Origin: M3007 sp044347755
GTDB taxonomy: Bacteria > Bacteroidota > Bacteroidia > Chitinophagales > Saprospiraceae
Assembly: GCA_044347755.1 (NCBI GenBank)
Contig: JBIKUE010000104.1
Location: forward strand, 1-16,474
Length of the DNA: 16,474 nt
Direction: 5' to 3'
Part shown: piece after piece, positions 7,305 to 14,161 of the stretch
Position numbering within the stretch: position 1 is the stretch's first letter
Layout: each line of letters opens with the position of its first letter
Notes under the pieces: generated by a model
Seen by the model: only the letters and a program-made list of their open reading frames with translations
Databases searched by the model: none
Told to the model about the DNA's origin: nothing
Translations under genes and position numbers: made by a program

Positions 7305-7805
7305 ATGAAAAATCGTTCCACCCTCATCATCATTGGCTTATTAGCCATTGTAGCATACCTCTTTTACCAATACCGCCAGCCGCGATTTGCCTCCGGGGAA
7401 ACAGCGCCTGATTTTGAAGTAGGTCTGCTCAACGGTGAACGCGCCAAACTGTCGGATCTGAGAGGGAAATATGTTTTGCTCCAATTCTGGGGTAGTTGGT
7501 GTGGTCCGTGTCGGAAAGAAAATCCGGAACTGGTAAAAATCTACCAGGAGTTTCACGAAAAAGGTTTTGAAATCTTCAGCGTAGGGATTGAACAGAATCC
7601 GAATTCCTGGAAGAGCGCCATCAACCGCGACGGATTGGTTTGGAAATACCACACCATGGAATCCGGCGAATTCAACGGCGGATTAGCGCTGCAATACAAC
7701 ATCAAATCCATCCCCGCCACCTTCCTCATCAACCCGGAAGGCCAGATCATGGGCGTCAACCTCAAGCCTGTTTACATTGAACGGATGTTGAAGGAGAAGA
7801 TTTGA
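7305..7805 (+). CDS. TlpA/ResA-type thiol-disulfide oxidoreductase
   Basis: This 166-residue thioredoxin-fold protein has an N-terminal membrane anchor or uncleaved signal (residues 6-22, LIIIGLLAIVAYLFYQY), so it should face the periplasm. The domain shows the AhpC/TSA-like start (GETAPDFEVGLLNGE), active site WCGPC with Cys66 and Cys69, and the cis-proline at Pro137 (SIPATFLI). Family members reduce disulfides in envelope proteins or in cytochrome c maturation; the specific partner is unknown. It starts 23 bases after parE on the same strand, so they are probably co-transcribed, although the two functions are unrelated. Its TGA stop (7803-7805) shares its last base with the first heptamer of a repeat array. 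Confidence 0.9.
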   Translation: MKNRSTLIIIGLLAIVAYLFYQYRQPRFASGETAPDFEVGLLNGERAKLSDLRGKYVLLQFWGSWCGPCRKENPELVKIYQEFHEKGFEIFSVGIEQNPNSWKSAINRDGLVWKYHTMESGEFNGGLALQYNIKSIPATFLINPEGQIMGVNLKPVYIERMLKEKI

Positions 7806-7818
7806 CGGTGGACGGTGG
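7805..7818. repeat. Heptamer repeat (two units) overlapping the tlpA-like stop codon
   Basis: Two ACGGTGG heptamers follow directly, the first one using the A of the TGA stop. With the array at 8073-8107, which is in opposite orientation, they bracket the region between the two convergent genes. Confidence 0.7.
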
Positions 7819-7857
7819 ACTTGCAATCGGGAGGGCGATCATTAAGATTTTTCCATC

Positions 7858-7996
7858 ATGAGTTGTCTTCCTGCCGGGACCCGTCCGCTCTAAGTGCGCT
7901 TATGGCAGGATTTTTTGCCCATCAGCACTCAAAGTATTTGGCTACCCGTGGTACGCGCACTTAGCGTGGACAGGTCCCGTCAGGATGACAACTCAT
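7858..7996. repeat. 139-bp palindromic element with 42-base arms
   Basis: The left arm 7858-7899 begins ATGAGTTGTCTTCCTGCCGG. The right arm 7955-7996, reverse-complemented, begins ATGAGTTGTCATCCTGACGG. Over 42 aligned positions the arms differ at only a few bases and both end in CTAAGTGCGC. The central 55 bases have no ORF. It lies between the 3' ends of convergent genes, where a hairpin of this size could stop transcription from both sides. Mismatches between the arms suggest ageing of an originally perfect palindrome or selection for the fold. Confidence 0.82.
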
Positions 7997-8072
7997 TTTG
8001 TTTAATCTTTCCAATATTGGCAAGGGGAATTTTTGATAGTCAATCATTTTTCCTGATTCACCAAGAGCAACG

Positions 8073-8107
8073 CCACCGTAGGCCGTCTACCGTAAACCGT
8101 CCACCGT
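8073..8107. repeat. Heptamer repeat (five units) downstream of gldF
   Basis: On the minus strand there are five heptamers: ACGGTGG, ACGGTTT, ACGGTAG, ACGGCCT, ACGGTGG (35 bp). It shares the unit count and the GGCCTACGGTGG core with the array inside the OstA-like gene. It begins four bases after the gldF stop codon (minus strand). Confidence 0.8.
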
Positions 8108-8111
8108 TATC

Positions 8112-8843
8112 CTACCAACGCCGTTTTCCCAGAGAGAGGACCGTTGCGGCCAGGAACAGCGAAATGACCGACAGGAAATACACCACATCGCGGGAGTCCA
8201 GCACGCCGCGACTCATCGAATCGTAGTGGTAGGCAATGCCGATTGACTGTACGATATCATCTGTTTTGCCAAAAAAAATGGGCAGGCGACTGAGGAAATC
8301 AAACGCCATGTACGTAAAAAAGCACAGGAACGTAGCCAGTACAAATGCCACAATCTGATTGTTGGTGAGCGAACTGGCAAAAACGCCTATAGCAGAAAAT
8401 GCGGCGGCCAGGAATAACAACCCGATATAAGAACCCAGAATACCTCCGGAATCAAGATTGCCGGGAGGCGCGCCTAACTGGTATACCGACACATAGTACA
8501 AGACTGTTGGCAGCAACGCAAACACAACCAGCGCCAGACAAGCCAGGAATTTTCCGCCTACAATCTGCCAATCGGTGATGGGGCGTGTAGCCAGCAATTC
8601 TATGGTGCCGCTTTGCTTTTCCTCTGCAAAAGTCCGCATGGTAACCGCCGGAATCAGGAACATGAATACCATGGGTGAAATGGTAAACAAGGTATCCAGA
8701 TTGGCATAGGCGCCATCCAGAATGCTGAATTCCGGGAATACCCATAACAGCAATCCCATCAGTACCAGGAACACCCCGATCACGATGTAGCCAATGAGGG
8801 AGGAAAAAAACGTATTGATCTCTTTTTTGAAAATGGGCAGCAT
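8112..8843 (-). CDS. gldF: Gliding motility ABC transporter permease GldF
   Basis: This 243-residue inner-membrane protein is an ABC-2 type permease with six hydrophobic segments (near residues 15-35, 53-72, 100-120, 134-156, 166-186 and 222-238). The opening MLPIFKKEINTFFSSLIGYIV, the stretch RTFAEEKQSGTIELLATRPI and SMSRGVLDSRDVVYFLSVI are characteristic of GldF. In Flavobacterium johnsoniae, GldA, GldF and GldG form an ABC transporter first identified through gliding; the substrate is not settled. The ATG lies 3 bases after the stop of the toxin-like pseudogene, so translation may be coupled to whatever ribosomes finish there. GldG, the usual downstream partner, is absent: the gene ends at a repeat and a convergent neighbour. 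The identification is strong. Confidence 0.9.
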   Translation of the reverse strand: MLPIFKKEINTFFSSLIGYIVIGVFLVLMGLLLWVFPEFSILDGAYANLDTLFTISPMVFMFLIPAVTMRTFAEEKQSGTIELLATRPITDWQIVGGKFLACLALVVFALLPTVLYYVSVYQLGAPPGNLDSGGILGSYIGLLFLAAAFSAIGVFASSLTNNQIVAFVLATFLCFFTYMAFDFLSRLPIFFGKTDDIVQSIGIAYHYDSMSRGVLDSRDVVYFLSVISLFLAATVLSLGKRRW

Positions 8844-8846
8844 GGT

Positions 8847-9199
8847 TCAATAATGCACAATGATGTCTGTGTTGTTCATTTCAATCACAGAAAACTGTTG
8901 CAATAAATCCTCTAATTTTTCAAAATTAAGTTGAAAAAGCGAGATAAGTTCTTTATTAACAATATTTCCGGTGGTGATCATCAGCAATTTGGGAGAAGTT
9001 CCTTTCAGTGTAAAGTAGTCAAAGAAATCACTATCCTTTGTTATCACAATACGATTCTCTGCAACGGACAGATCAATAATGAGGCTGTCCTGTGTCAGAT
9101 TTTTTGAGGCAAATCAAGTGTATGTACAACATCATGGCCCTGGCTTTTTAGCCAGGATTTCAACGCCAGAGGTAGTTGAGCATCCAACAGGAACTTCAT
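8847..9199 (-). pseudogene. DUF5615 PIN-like toxin, frameshifted
   Basis: Two frames must be joined to read the full protein. The first runs from ATG 9199: MKFLLDAQLPLALKSWLKS, then GHDVVHTLDLPQK, stopping at TGA just past a run of six A (minus strand; T9100-T9105). Shifting one base back gives NLTQDSLIIDLSVAENRIVITKDSDF, which continues to the stop at 8847. The joined product of about 117 residues has the layout of the DUF5615/Mut7-C PIN-like family: acidic residues in FLLDAQLP, TQDS and ITKDSDF, then LLMITTGN. Such proteins pair with DUF433 antitoxins and are predicted RNases. Its ATG overlaps the DUF433 stop by ATGA. One extra A would restore the frame. Possibilities are decay, slippage on A6, or a sequencing indel. 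The downstream part alone (66 residues from 9047) lacks the N-terminal acidic residue. Confidence 0.8.
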
Positions 9200-9438
9200 G
9201 CAGCCAGCATTACCTTATGAATACTCTTTACTTTGACTATTCTGGATGCAAACTCAAGGCACGCCAAGATGTCACTTTGCTCCAAATCAGGGTAATCCTG
9301 AAGGATCTCTTCTGTTGTCATCCCGGCCGACAAAAGATCAAGAATCATTTCAACCGGGTAGCGCATATTGCGTACAGTTGGTTTCCCAAAGCAAACATTG
9401 GGATCAATGGTAATTCTATTCAGCAGCGATGCGCTCAT
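9196..9438 (-). CDS. DUF433 family antitoxin
   Basis: This 80-residue protein is typical of the DUF433 family. It has RITIDPNVCFGKPTVRNMRYPVEMILDLLSAG followed by the helix-turn-helix-like MTTEEILQDYPDLEQSDILACLEFA. DUF433 proteins are antitoxin-like partners of DUF5615/PIN-like toxins and probably bind both the toxin and their own promoter (family knowledge). Here the stop overlaps the toxin ATG as ATGA, the usual tight coupling. The gene starts 28 bases after the gldA stop, with a possible promoter box in that gap. It appears intact although its toxin is frameshifted. Confidence 0.88.
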   Translation of the reverse strand: MSASLLNRITIDPNVCFGKPTVRNMRYPVEMILDLLSAGMTTEEILQDYPDLEQSDILACLEFASRIVKVKSIHKVMLAA

Positions 9439-9455
9439 AGTGGCCTTATTTTGAA

Positions 9456-9463
9456 CAAAGTTA
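9456..9463 (-). promoter_or_regulatory. Possible -7 box for the DUF433-DUF5615 pair
   Basis: TAACTTTG on the minus strand matches TAnnTTTG and lies in the gap between gldA and the DUF433 gene, about 18 bases before its ATG. No clear -33 TTTG is seen at the right distance, so support is weak. Confidence 0.3.
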
Positions 9464-9466
9464 AGA

Positions 9467-10372
9467 TTATTTGGTCAACTGTTGAAAAACATCCTCCACA
9501 GAGTGCTCCTCCCGGTGTAACTCCAACAAAGTCAGTTTGTTAGAAACGGCAAAAGCAAATACCTCTGAACGGATATCAACGCCAGTAGGTGAACTGAGTT
9601 GCCAGAGGTTATTGCCCAGATTTTTCACTGCCTGTACGTTTTTAATTTTAGCCAAAGCATTCTTATCCGTCGCTTCAGCAAATCCCGCAGTTACCACTTG
9701 CTGACCGGCAAAGCGCTGCTTGAGCTCCTGAATAGGCGCATCGGCCACCAGTTTGCCCCGGTTAATGATGATGGCACGGTCGCATACGGCTTCCACCTCG
9801 CCCAGGATGTGGGTGCTCAGAATTACGGTTTTTTCTTTCCCCAGGTCCTTGATGAGTTGTCGGATTTCTACGATTTGATTCGGGTCAAGGCCACTGGTGG
9901 GCTCGTCGAGAATGAGTACATCCGGGTTGTGCAGCATGGCCTGTGCCAATCCTACCCGTTGCCGGTAGCCTTTGGATAGCTCCCCAATCTGTTTGTGGCG
10001 GTGCGTTACCAAACCCGTGCGCTCCACCATCTCATTTACACTTTTTTCTACGTTTTTCACCTGGTGCAAGCCTGCCGTGAAGGTCAGATATTCCCGCACA
10101 TACATTTCTTTATACAGCGGATTGTGTTCCGGCAAATACCCCACCCTTGCACGCGCCTCCATAGGCTGTGTGGAGACATCGAACCCGCAAACCGTGGCCG
10201 TGCCTTCATTCTGTGGCAAATAACCGGTAATGATTTTCATGGTAGTAGTTTTTCCGGCGCCGTTAGGCCCCAGAAAACCAAGCACCTCTCCTTTGTGCGC
10301 TTCAAAGGAAATGCTGTCCACAGCACGCTGTGGACCATAAATCTTGGTTAAGTTTTGAACTTGTACAGACAC
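9467..10372 (-). CDS. gldA: Gliding motility ABC transporter ATP-binding protein GldA
   Basis: From the GTG at 10372 this gives 301 residues starting MSVQVQNLTKIYGPQRAVDS. It has all the ABC ATPase motifs: Walker A GPNGAGKTT (35-43), a Q-loop region around YLPEHNPLY, signature LSKGYRQ (132-138), Walker B VLILDE (152-157), D-loop GLDP and the H-loop His188 (LSTHIL). The Ala/Val-rich tail after residue 220 ends in LLELHREEHSVEDVFQQLT, as in drug/lipid exporter ATPases of the GldA type. A TTG eight codons upstream would add residues read from a low-complexity CTCACTTACTCACTCACAC stretch, so GTG is preferred. It should energise the GldF permease, but two toxin-antitoxin genes separate them. A -7 box lies about 70 bases upstream. 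Confidence 0.9.
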   Translation of the reverse strand: MSVQVQNLTKIYGPQRAVDSISFEAHKGEVLGFLGPNGAGKTTTMKIITGYLPQNEGTATVCGFDVSTQPMEARARVGYLPEHNPLYKEMYVREYLTFTAGLHQVKNVEKSVNEMVERTGLVTHRHKQIGELSKGYRQRVGLAQAMLHNPDVLILDEPTSGLDPNQIVEIRQLIKDLGKEKTVILSTHILGEVEAVCDRAIIINRGKLVADAPIQELKQRFAGQQVVTAGFAEATDKNALAKIKNVQAVKNLGNNLWQLSSPTGVDIRSEVFAFAVSNKLTLLELHREEHSVEDVFQQLTK

Positions 10373-10440
10373 TAGTGTGAGTGAGTAAGTGAGCAAGTAA
10401 GCCGGAATGGTATTCCGGTATGATGTAACAGAATGAGGGG

Positions 10441-10448
10441 CAAAAATA
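10441..10448 (-). promoter_or_regulatory. -7 box of the gldA promoter
   Basis: TATTTTTG followed by CCCC on the minus strand matches TAnnTTTG exactly and lies between the SpoIIM-domain gene and gldA. This suggests gldA starts its own transcript near 10434. The -33 element is not clear. Confidence 0.45.
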
Positions 10449-10493
10449 GTAATCCTTTATGCCTTTCTCAGGAACATTTGATTTGGACAGCAA

Positions 10494-12362
10494 TCATTCC
10501 CTCGCCAGTCCTCGTATCTTTCTGGTTTGTCCTATTTGTCCCAATTGCTGGCGAAGGCTGTTGGCATCACCGATTTCACGGTAGGAAAAATACTGCAACC
10601 CTCCGCTGAGGATAGTCAACAAAAAGAAAAAATACATCAACATTCCTGCCACACAAGTAGTAGAGATGCTGCTAAACGCTGCCATAGCGCCTTCAGCCGG
10701 TGGTACAAACCAACTGAGTAACGTGATCGTCATCTCCCAAATTGGCGATTCCAGAAACATAAAAAACAACAAATTCAGGACTCCAATCAGCAGCCCAATG
10801 CCCATAGCCGGCCCCCAACGCATGAGTTGAAAAGCCCTTATCAAAGCTTTGATTGGGTTCAGGTTTTCGAAATAGATCACCGCCGCCCAAAGTGCCAGAA
10901 AAGGGAAAACAATCCAGGATATCATTACCCCATAAAACTCCGATAAAAACTCCAGCATGGCAGCGAATCCCGGCATCAATAACAAAAGGAAAAAACCAGA
11001 CAGCAGCATTCTTTTACCAGAGAACGGCTTGCGTTGAACGCTGGGAATTTCTTCTTCCAATGCCCGGAATGCTGCTACTGCGATCCCCGCAAGCATTATT
11101 ATCTGGAAAAAATACAAGCCTCCCGGATGATCCCTGCTGAAAAACTCGCCCAAACTACCCAGAATATCCAAGGGCCAAAAAGTCACATCCACAAAAACGA
11201 AGGTCTCGGCCGCCGGTTTATCGGACCAGCCGAAGCTCCATCCGACAAACGCTGTAGTAGTAGCAAACAATCCCAGTAATGTGGTGCGTGGATGACGGGA
11301 AAGTACCGTAAAAACATCCGAAAGGATTTCTCCTACCGTCTTGATGCTGGTAAAATCCAGTGCATTTACGCGCGTGGGCGGAAGTTCTTTGTCGATTACT
11401 ACTGTCTTGAACCCGCCTGTTTTGTGCTTGTGCCAGGGCAACCATACAAAATACCAAAGCACAAACAATAAGGACGTGAGGATAAACGCAGCGCGGATCG
11501 GATCAGGTGTTTCGGTAAATCTGGTGAGAAAGCTCTCAAAAAAACCGGCCAGAATGATGATTGGTACAATGCCAATGAAGATTTTTAATCCCCGCCGCAT
11601 ACTCAGCTGAAAAGCCTGAACACGCCGGTAAGTGCCCGGGAACAACAATCCCGATCCGGCCACCATACCCGCCGCTCCGGCAATGATAATGGCACTGATC
11701 TCCAGCGTACCATGGATCCAAATAGTGAGGAACGACTCCCAAAACACGCCTTGTTCCACAAAAAAATACTGAAAAGCACCCACCATAATACCGTTGTACA
11801 ACATGATAAACACCGTTCCAATAGAAGCCAGCACCCCAAAAATAGCCGTCCGGAGGGCTACAAAAAGGTTGTTGGCTGTAATACCGGCCGTCATACCCAA
11901 TGGACCTGAATCCTTATAGACTGCCATCGGATCACCATTTTCAATGTTGGTCAGTGTCATGTCTACATATCCGTCGCCCAGAATGATCCGGGCAAAATCC
12001 GGGTTAATGATGCTGGACACCACCCCAATGCCAAATGATAAAACAAACAAGGCAAACGACAACAGCAGTGCCTGCCTGGACTCCCACATAATGCGCGGCA
12101 ACTCATCTGTCCAGAACAAGCGCAACCGCTCTACCGGGAAACGCCGCCCTTTATAAATGTTGTGAAATACGCGCTGAGCCAACGCATTGAGGAATACCCG
12201 TACCGAGCGGTTTGGATAAAATGTACGGGCATAAGAAAGATCGTCGGTTACCTGAATGAACAAATCGTTCAATTTTTCAGGGTCCTTACGGTCTTCGCGA
12301 AGCATTTTTTCAAACTCCGCCCATTTCTCCCGATTCTGCTCAATGAATTTTGTTTCTTTCAT
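10494..12362 (-). CDS. SpoIIM (stage II sporulation protein M) domain protein with extra C-terminal membrane half
   Basis: This is a 622-residue inner-membrane protein. Residues 1-95 are cytosolic and charged. Residues 96-300 carry the SpoIIM/DUF95 fold, with helices near 97-120, 163-185, 187-200, 222-245, 261-280 and 288-310. Its hallmarks are ALRTAIFGVLASIGTVFIMLYNG and HGTLEISAIIIAGAAGMVAG. In non-sporulating bacteria these proteins are membrane proteins of unknown function. A linker (about 311-358) leads to a second hydrophobic half (359-590, about six helices) that I cannot assign, ending in a short charged tail (YFSYREIGDANSLRQQLGQ). Bacteroidota SpoIIM proteins I recall are near 320 residues, so this looks like a fusion or extended subtype. 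It is not next to the MoxR/DUF58/RDD genes often found with the family. Confidence 0.82.
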   Translation of the reverse strand: MKETKFIEQNREKWAEFEKMLREDRKDPEKLNDLFIQVTDDLSYARTFYPNRSVRVFLNALAQRVFHNIYKGRRFPVERLRLFWTDELPRIMWESRQALLLSFALFVLSFGIGVVSSIINPDFARIILGDGYVDMTLTNIENGDPMAVYKDSGPLGMTAGITANNLFVALRTAIFGVLASIGTVFIMLYNGIMVGAFQYFFVEQGVFWESFLTIWIHGTLEISAIIIAGAAGMVAGSGLLFPGTYRRVQAFQLSMRRGLKIFIGIVPIIILAGFFESFLTRFTETPDPIRAAFILTSLLFVLWYFVWLPWHKHKTGGFKTVVIDKELPPTRVNALDFTSIKTVGEILSDVFTVLSRHPRTTLLGLFATTTAFVGWSFGWSDKPAAETFVFVDVTFWPLDILGSLGEFFSRDHPGGLYFFQIIMLAGIAVAAFRALEEEIPSVQRKPFSGKRMLLSGFFLLLLMPGFAAMLEFLSEFYGVMISWIVFPFLALWAAVIYFENLNPIKALIRAFQLMRWGPAMGIGLLIGVLNLLFFMFLESPIWEMTITLLSWFVPPAEGAMAAFSSISTTCVAGMLMYFFFLLTILSGGLQYFSYREIGDANSLRQQLGQIGQTRKIRGLARE

Positions 12363-12385
12363 GGGTAATGCCTGGGGTGCCCTTG

Positions 12386-12393
12386 CAAAAGTA
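12386..12393 (-). promoter_or_regulatory. -7 box of the SpoIIM-domain gene
   Basis: TACTTTTG on the minus strand matches TAnnTTTG and is followed by CAAGG. It lies 23 bases upstream of the ATG at 12362, so the leader would be only about 17 bases. The -33 element is weak. Confidence 0.45.
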
Positions 12394-12564
12394 TGACTAA
12401 GTAGACGTAAACTACCCGGAAGCAGGTTGGAATAGTCGTATTTTTCTTTATTGCATTAAAATTTTAACAAATATTATTCTTCGTCCTTCGCTTTTAACCA
12501 AGTTTAACCACCGCCAATTTTGAGTTTAATGTGCCCTTAACCAAAAATACTGATTGCTTACCAT

Positions 12565-12572
12565 TATTTTTG
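12565..12572 (+). promoter_or_regulatory. -7 box upstream of the secreted W/N/R-rich protein
   Basis: TATTTTTG matches TAnnTTTG exactly. Transcription would begin near 12579, with a leader of about 48 bases before the ATG at 12627. A -33 TTTG at the usual distance is not seen. The rest of 12394-12564 is AT-rich and shows nothing else I can name. Confidence 0.4.
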
Positions 12573-12626
12573 ACCCAGAAAATAGGCGCACCGGAAACTG
12601 CGCAAACAATTTTTCACTTTCACGCC

Positions 12627-14069
12627 ATGAAAAACGTACATAGTTCTCGATTTTGGGCATTGATTGGCCTGTTCATGTTGGGCGCTTCCTTCTCGGCAAC
12701 CGCTCAGGATGATTTGTACTTCGATCCTGCATCTGACAGACCGGCGAATCCTCCGTCTACTTATACAGAAGAGTACAACGACAACAATGTGACGCGTCGA
12801 TATAACGACGATGATGAATATTATTATGAGGACGACGATTATGCATACGAGTACTCCTCCCGCATTCGTCGTTTTCACCGCCGCTCAGTGGTGGTAGATT
12901 ATTATGATCCATTCTTCGTGGATATGTATAACTACGACCCCTTCTTTTCTCCCGGCATGAGTATTTACGTGTCGAACTACAACGACTACTGGAACTGGCG
13001 CCGCTGGCGTCGCTGGCAGCGCTGGAATTCCTGGGGCTGGAACAGTTGGGATGCCGGCTGGGGCGGAAACCCCGGCTGGAATACCTGGGGCTGGAACAGT
13101 TGCTATCAATTCAACAGTCCATGGTTTAACCCATGGGTAACGAACAATTACTTCTACGATCCTTACTGGACCTGGAATGGTTACAACCCATACTTCAACA
13201 ATTGGGGTTGGGGTTGGGGAGGTAATAACTGGGGCTGGGGAGGTAATACCTGGGTAAACAACCATTATTACTTCAACAACAGCAATAACGGTGGCGGTTA
13301 CGTTCCACGTACGTATACCGGCCCACGCCGCGGCGGTACCCAAGGTAACCCTGGTTATGCACGCATTGCCGACAATAAGGGACGTTTGTCTCCTGCAGAT
13401 AACAATGCACCAACCATTGAAAAAACAGCACGTCCGGGTCGCACCGCTACCGACATGGATCCGGGTACTGCCGTTGGCCGCACCAAACAGCCTTCCGCTC
13501 CGGATCGTACGGCTACTCCGGACAACACCGGTCGTCGTCCGCAGGATGCAGCTACTGGTCGCACCCGCACTCCGGATACACCAACCGGCCGCGGGGTAGA
13601 AAGCCCAACGCGCCGGGATGATAGCAGTGCACCACGCAGGGCTGAAGAGCCAACTTCTCGTCCACAGCGTACGGAAACCCCTTCACGCCGCGATGATGGT
13701 TATACCCCTCGTCGTTCTGAAGAGCCGGCCTCACGTCCGCAACGTACAGAAACGCCTTCCCGTCGTGAAGACAACGGTGGTTACACCCCGCGTCGCACGG
13801 AAGAGCAGCCAAGCCGTAGGCAGGAAGAAAGTCGCCCAACGCGCCGTTCAGAAGAGCGCAGTTATGAGCGTCCGAGCCGCTCCGGTGGAAATGATGACAA
13901 CCGTTCCATGGAACGCAGCAGCCCAAGTCGCTCTGACAATGGCGGCAGCATGCGCTCCAGCGGCGGCAACAGCAACTCCGGCAGCTCAGGCCGCAGCAGT
14001 GGCGGAAACAGCGGAGGTGGCGGTGGTCGCAGCAGTGGCGGAGGTGGCGGTAGCCGTGGTCGCAATTAA
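12627..14069 (+). CDS. Secreted low-complexity Trp/Asn/Arg-rich protein, unknown function
   Basis: This 480-residue exported protein has signal peptide ALIGLFMLGASFSATAQ, ending near residue 27; the ATG at 12627 is chosen because the signal starts there. Four zones follow: an acidic/tyrosine zone (about 45-76), a DYYDPFF/YNYDPFF zone (91-107), a Trp-Asn-Gly zone (118-212) with WNSWGWNSW, NTWGWNS and WGWGGN repeats, and an Arg/Pro/Ser/Thr zone (225-430). The last zone includes repeats of about 26 residues (SRPQRTETPSRR-D-GYTPRRSEEPA, twice with variants), and the protein ends in a Gly/Ser tail (440-480). It contains one cysteine and no enzyme motif. The alternating acidic and basic low-complexity zones suggest a disordered surface or periplasmic polymer-binding protein, which is inference. 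A strong terminator follows, separating it from the outer-membrane channel. Confidence 0.85.
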   Translation: MKNVHSSRFWALIGLFMLGASFSATAQDDLYFDPASDRPANPPSTYTEEYNDNNVTRRYNDDDEYYYEDDDYAYEYSSRIRRFHRRSVVVDYYDPFFVDMYNYDPFFSPGMSIYVSNYNDYWNWRRWRRWQRWNSWGWNSWDAGWGGNPGWNTWGWNSCYQFNSPWFNPWVTNNYFYDPYWTWNGYNPYFNNWGWGWGGNNWGWGGNTWVNNHYYFNNSNNGGGYVPRTYTGPRRGGTQGNPGYARIADNKGRLSPADNNAPTIEKTARPGRTATDMDPGTAVGRTKQPSAPDRTATPDNTGRRPQDAATGRTRTPDTPTGRGVESPTRRDDSSAPRRAEEPTSRPQRTETPSRRDDGYTPRRSEEPASRPQRTETPSRREDNGGYTPRRTEEQPSRRQEESRPTRRSEERSYERPSRSGGNDDNRSMERSSPSRSDNGGSMRSSGGNSNSGSSGRSSGGNSGGGGGRSSGGGGGSRGRN

Positions 14070-14091
14070 CGTAACATCCATGAATTGATAC

Positions 14092-14137
14092 AGAGGGCGG
14101 AAATCGGTGCATGTCGCCTTTTTCCGCTCTTTTTTTG
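14092..14137 (+). terminator. Rho-independent terminator after the W/N/R-rich gene
   Basis: AGAGGGCGGAAA (14092-14103) pairs with TTTCCGCTCTTT (14121-14132) with a few G-T pairs, followed by a continued T run to 14136. It lies 22 bases after the stop codon and ends 25 bases before the next ATG, so the downstream gene probably has its own promoter. Confidence 0.7.
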
Positions 14138-14161
14138 CCTGAACCATCATTTTATTATACC

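Noticed and set aside
10373..10410. GTGAGTGAGTAAGTGAGCAAGTAAG stretch as a regulatory repeat
   Set aside because: It is a short imperfect tetramer-like run upstream of gldA, with no partner or symmetry to suggest a binding site; it may be chance low complexity.
13552..14112. Cys/His-rich 186-aa minus-strand open frame
   Set aside because: It is a shadow of the Arg/Ser/Gly-repeat region of the secreted protein; its composition is produced by the repeats on the other strand.
14111..14161. Earlier in-frame ATG for the FadL-type protein
   Set aside because: The ATG is within the loop of the terminator hairpin, and the signal peptide starts at the ATG at 14162.
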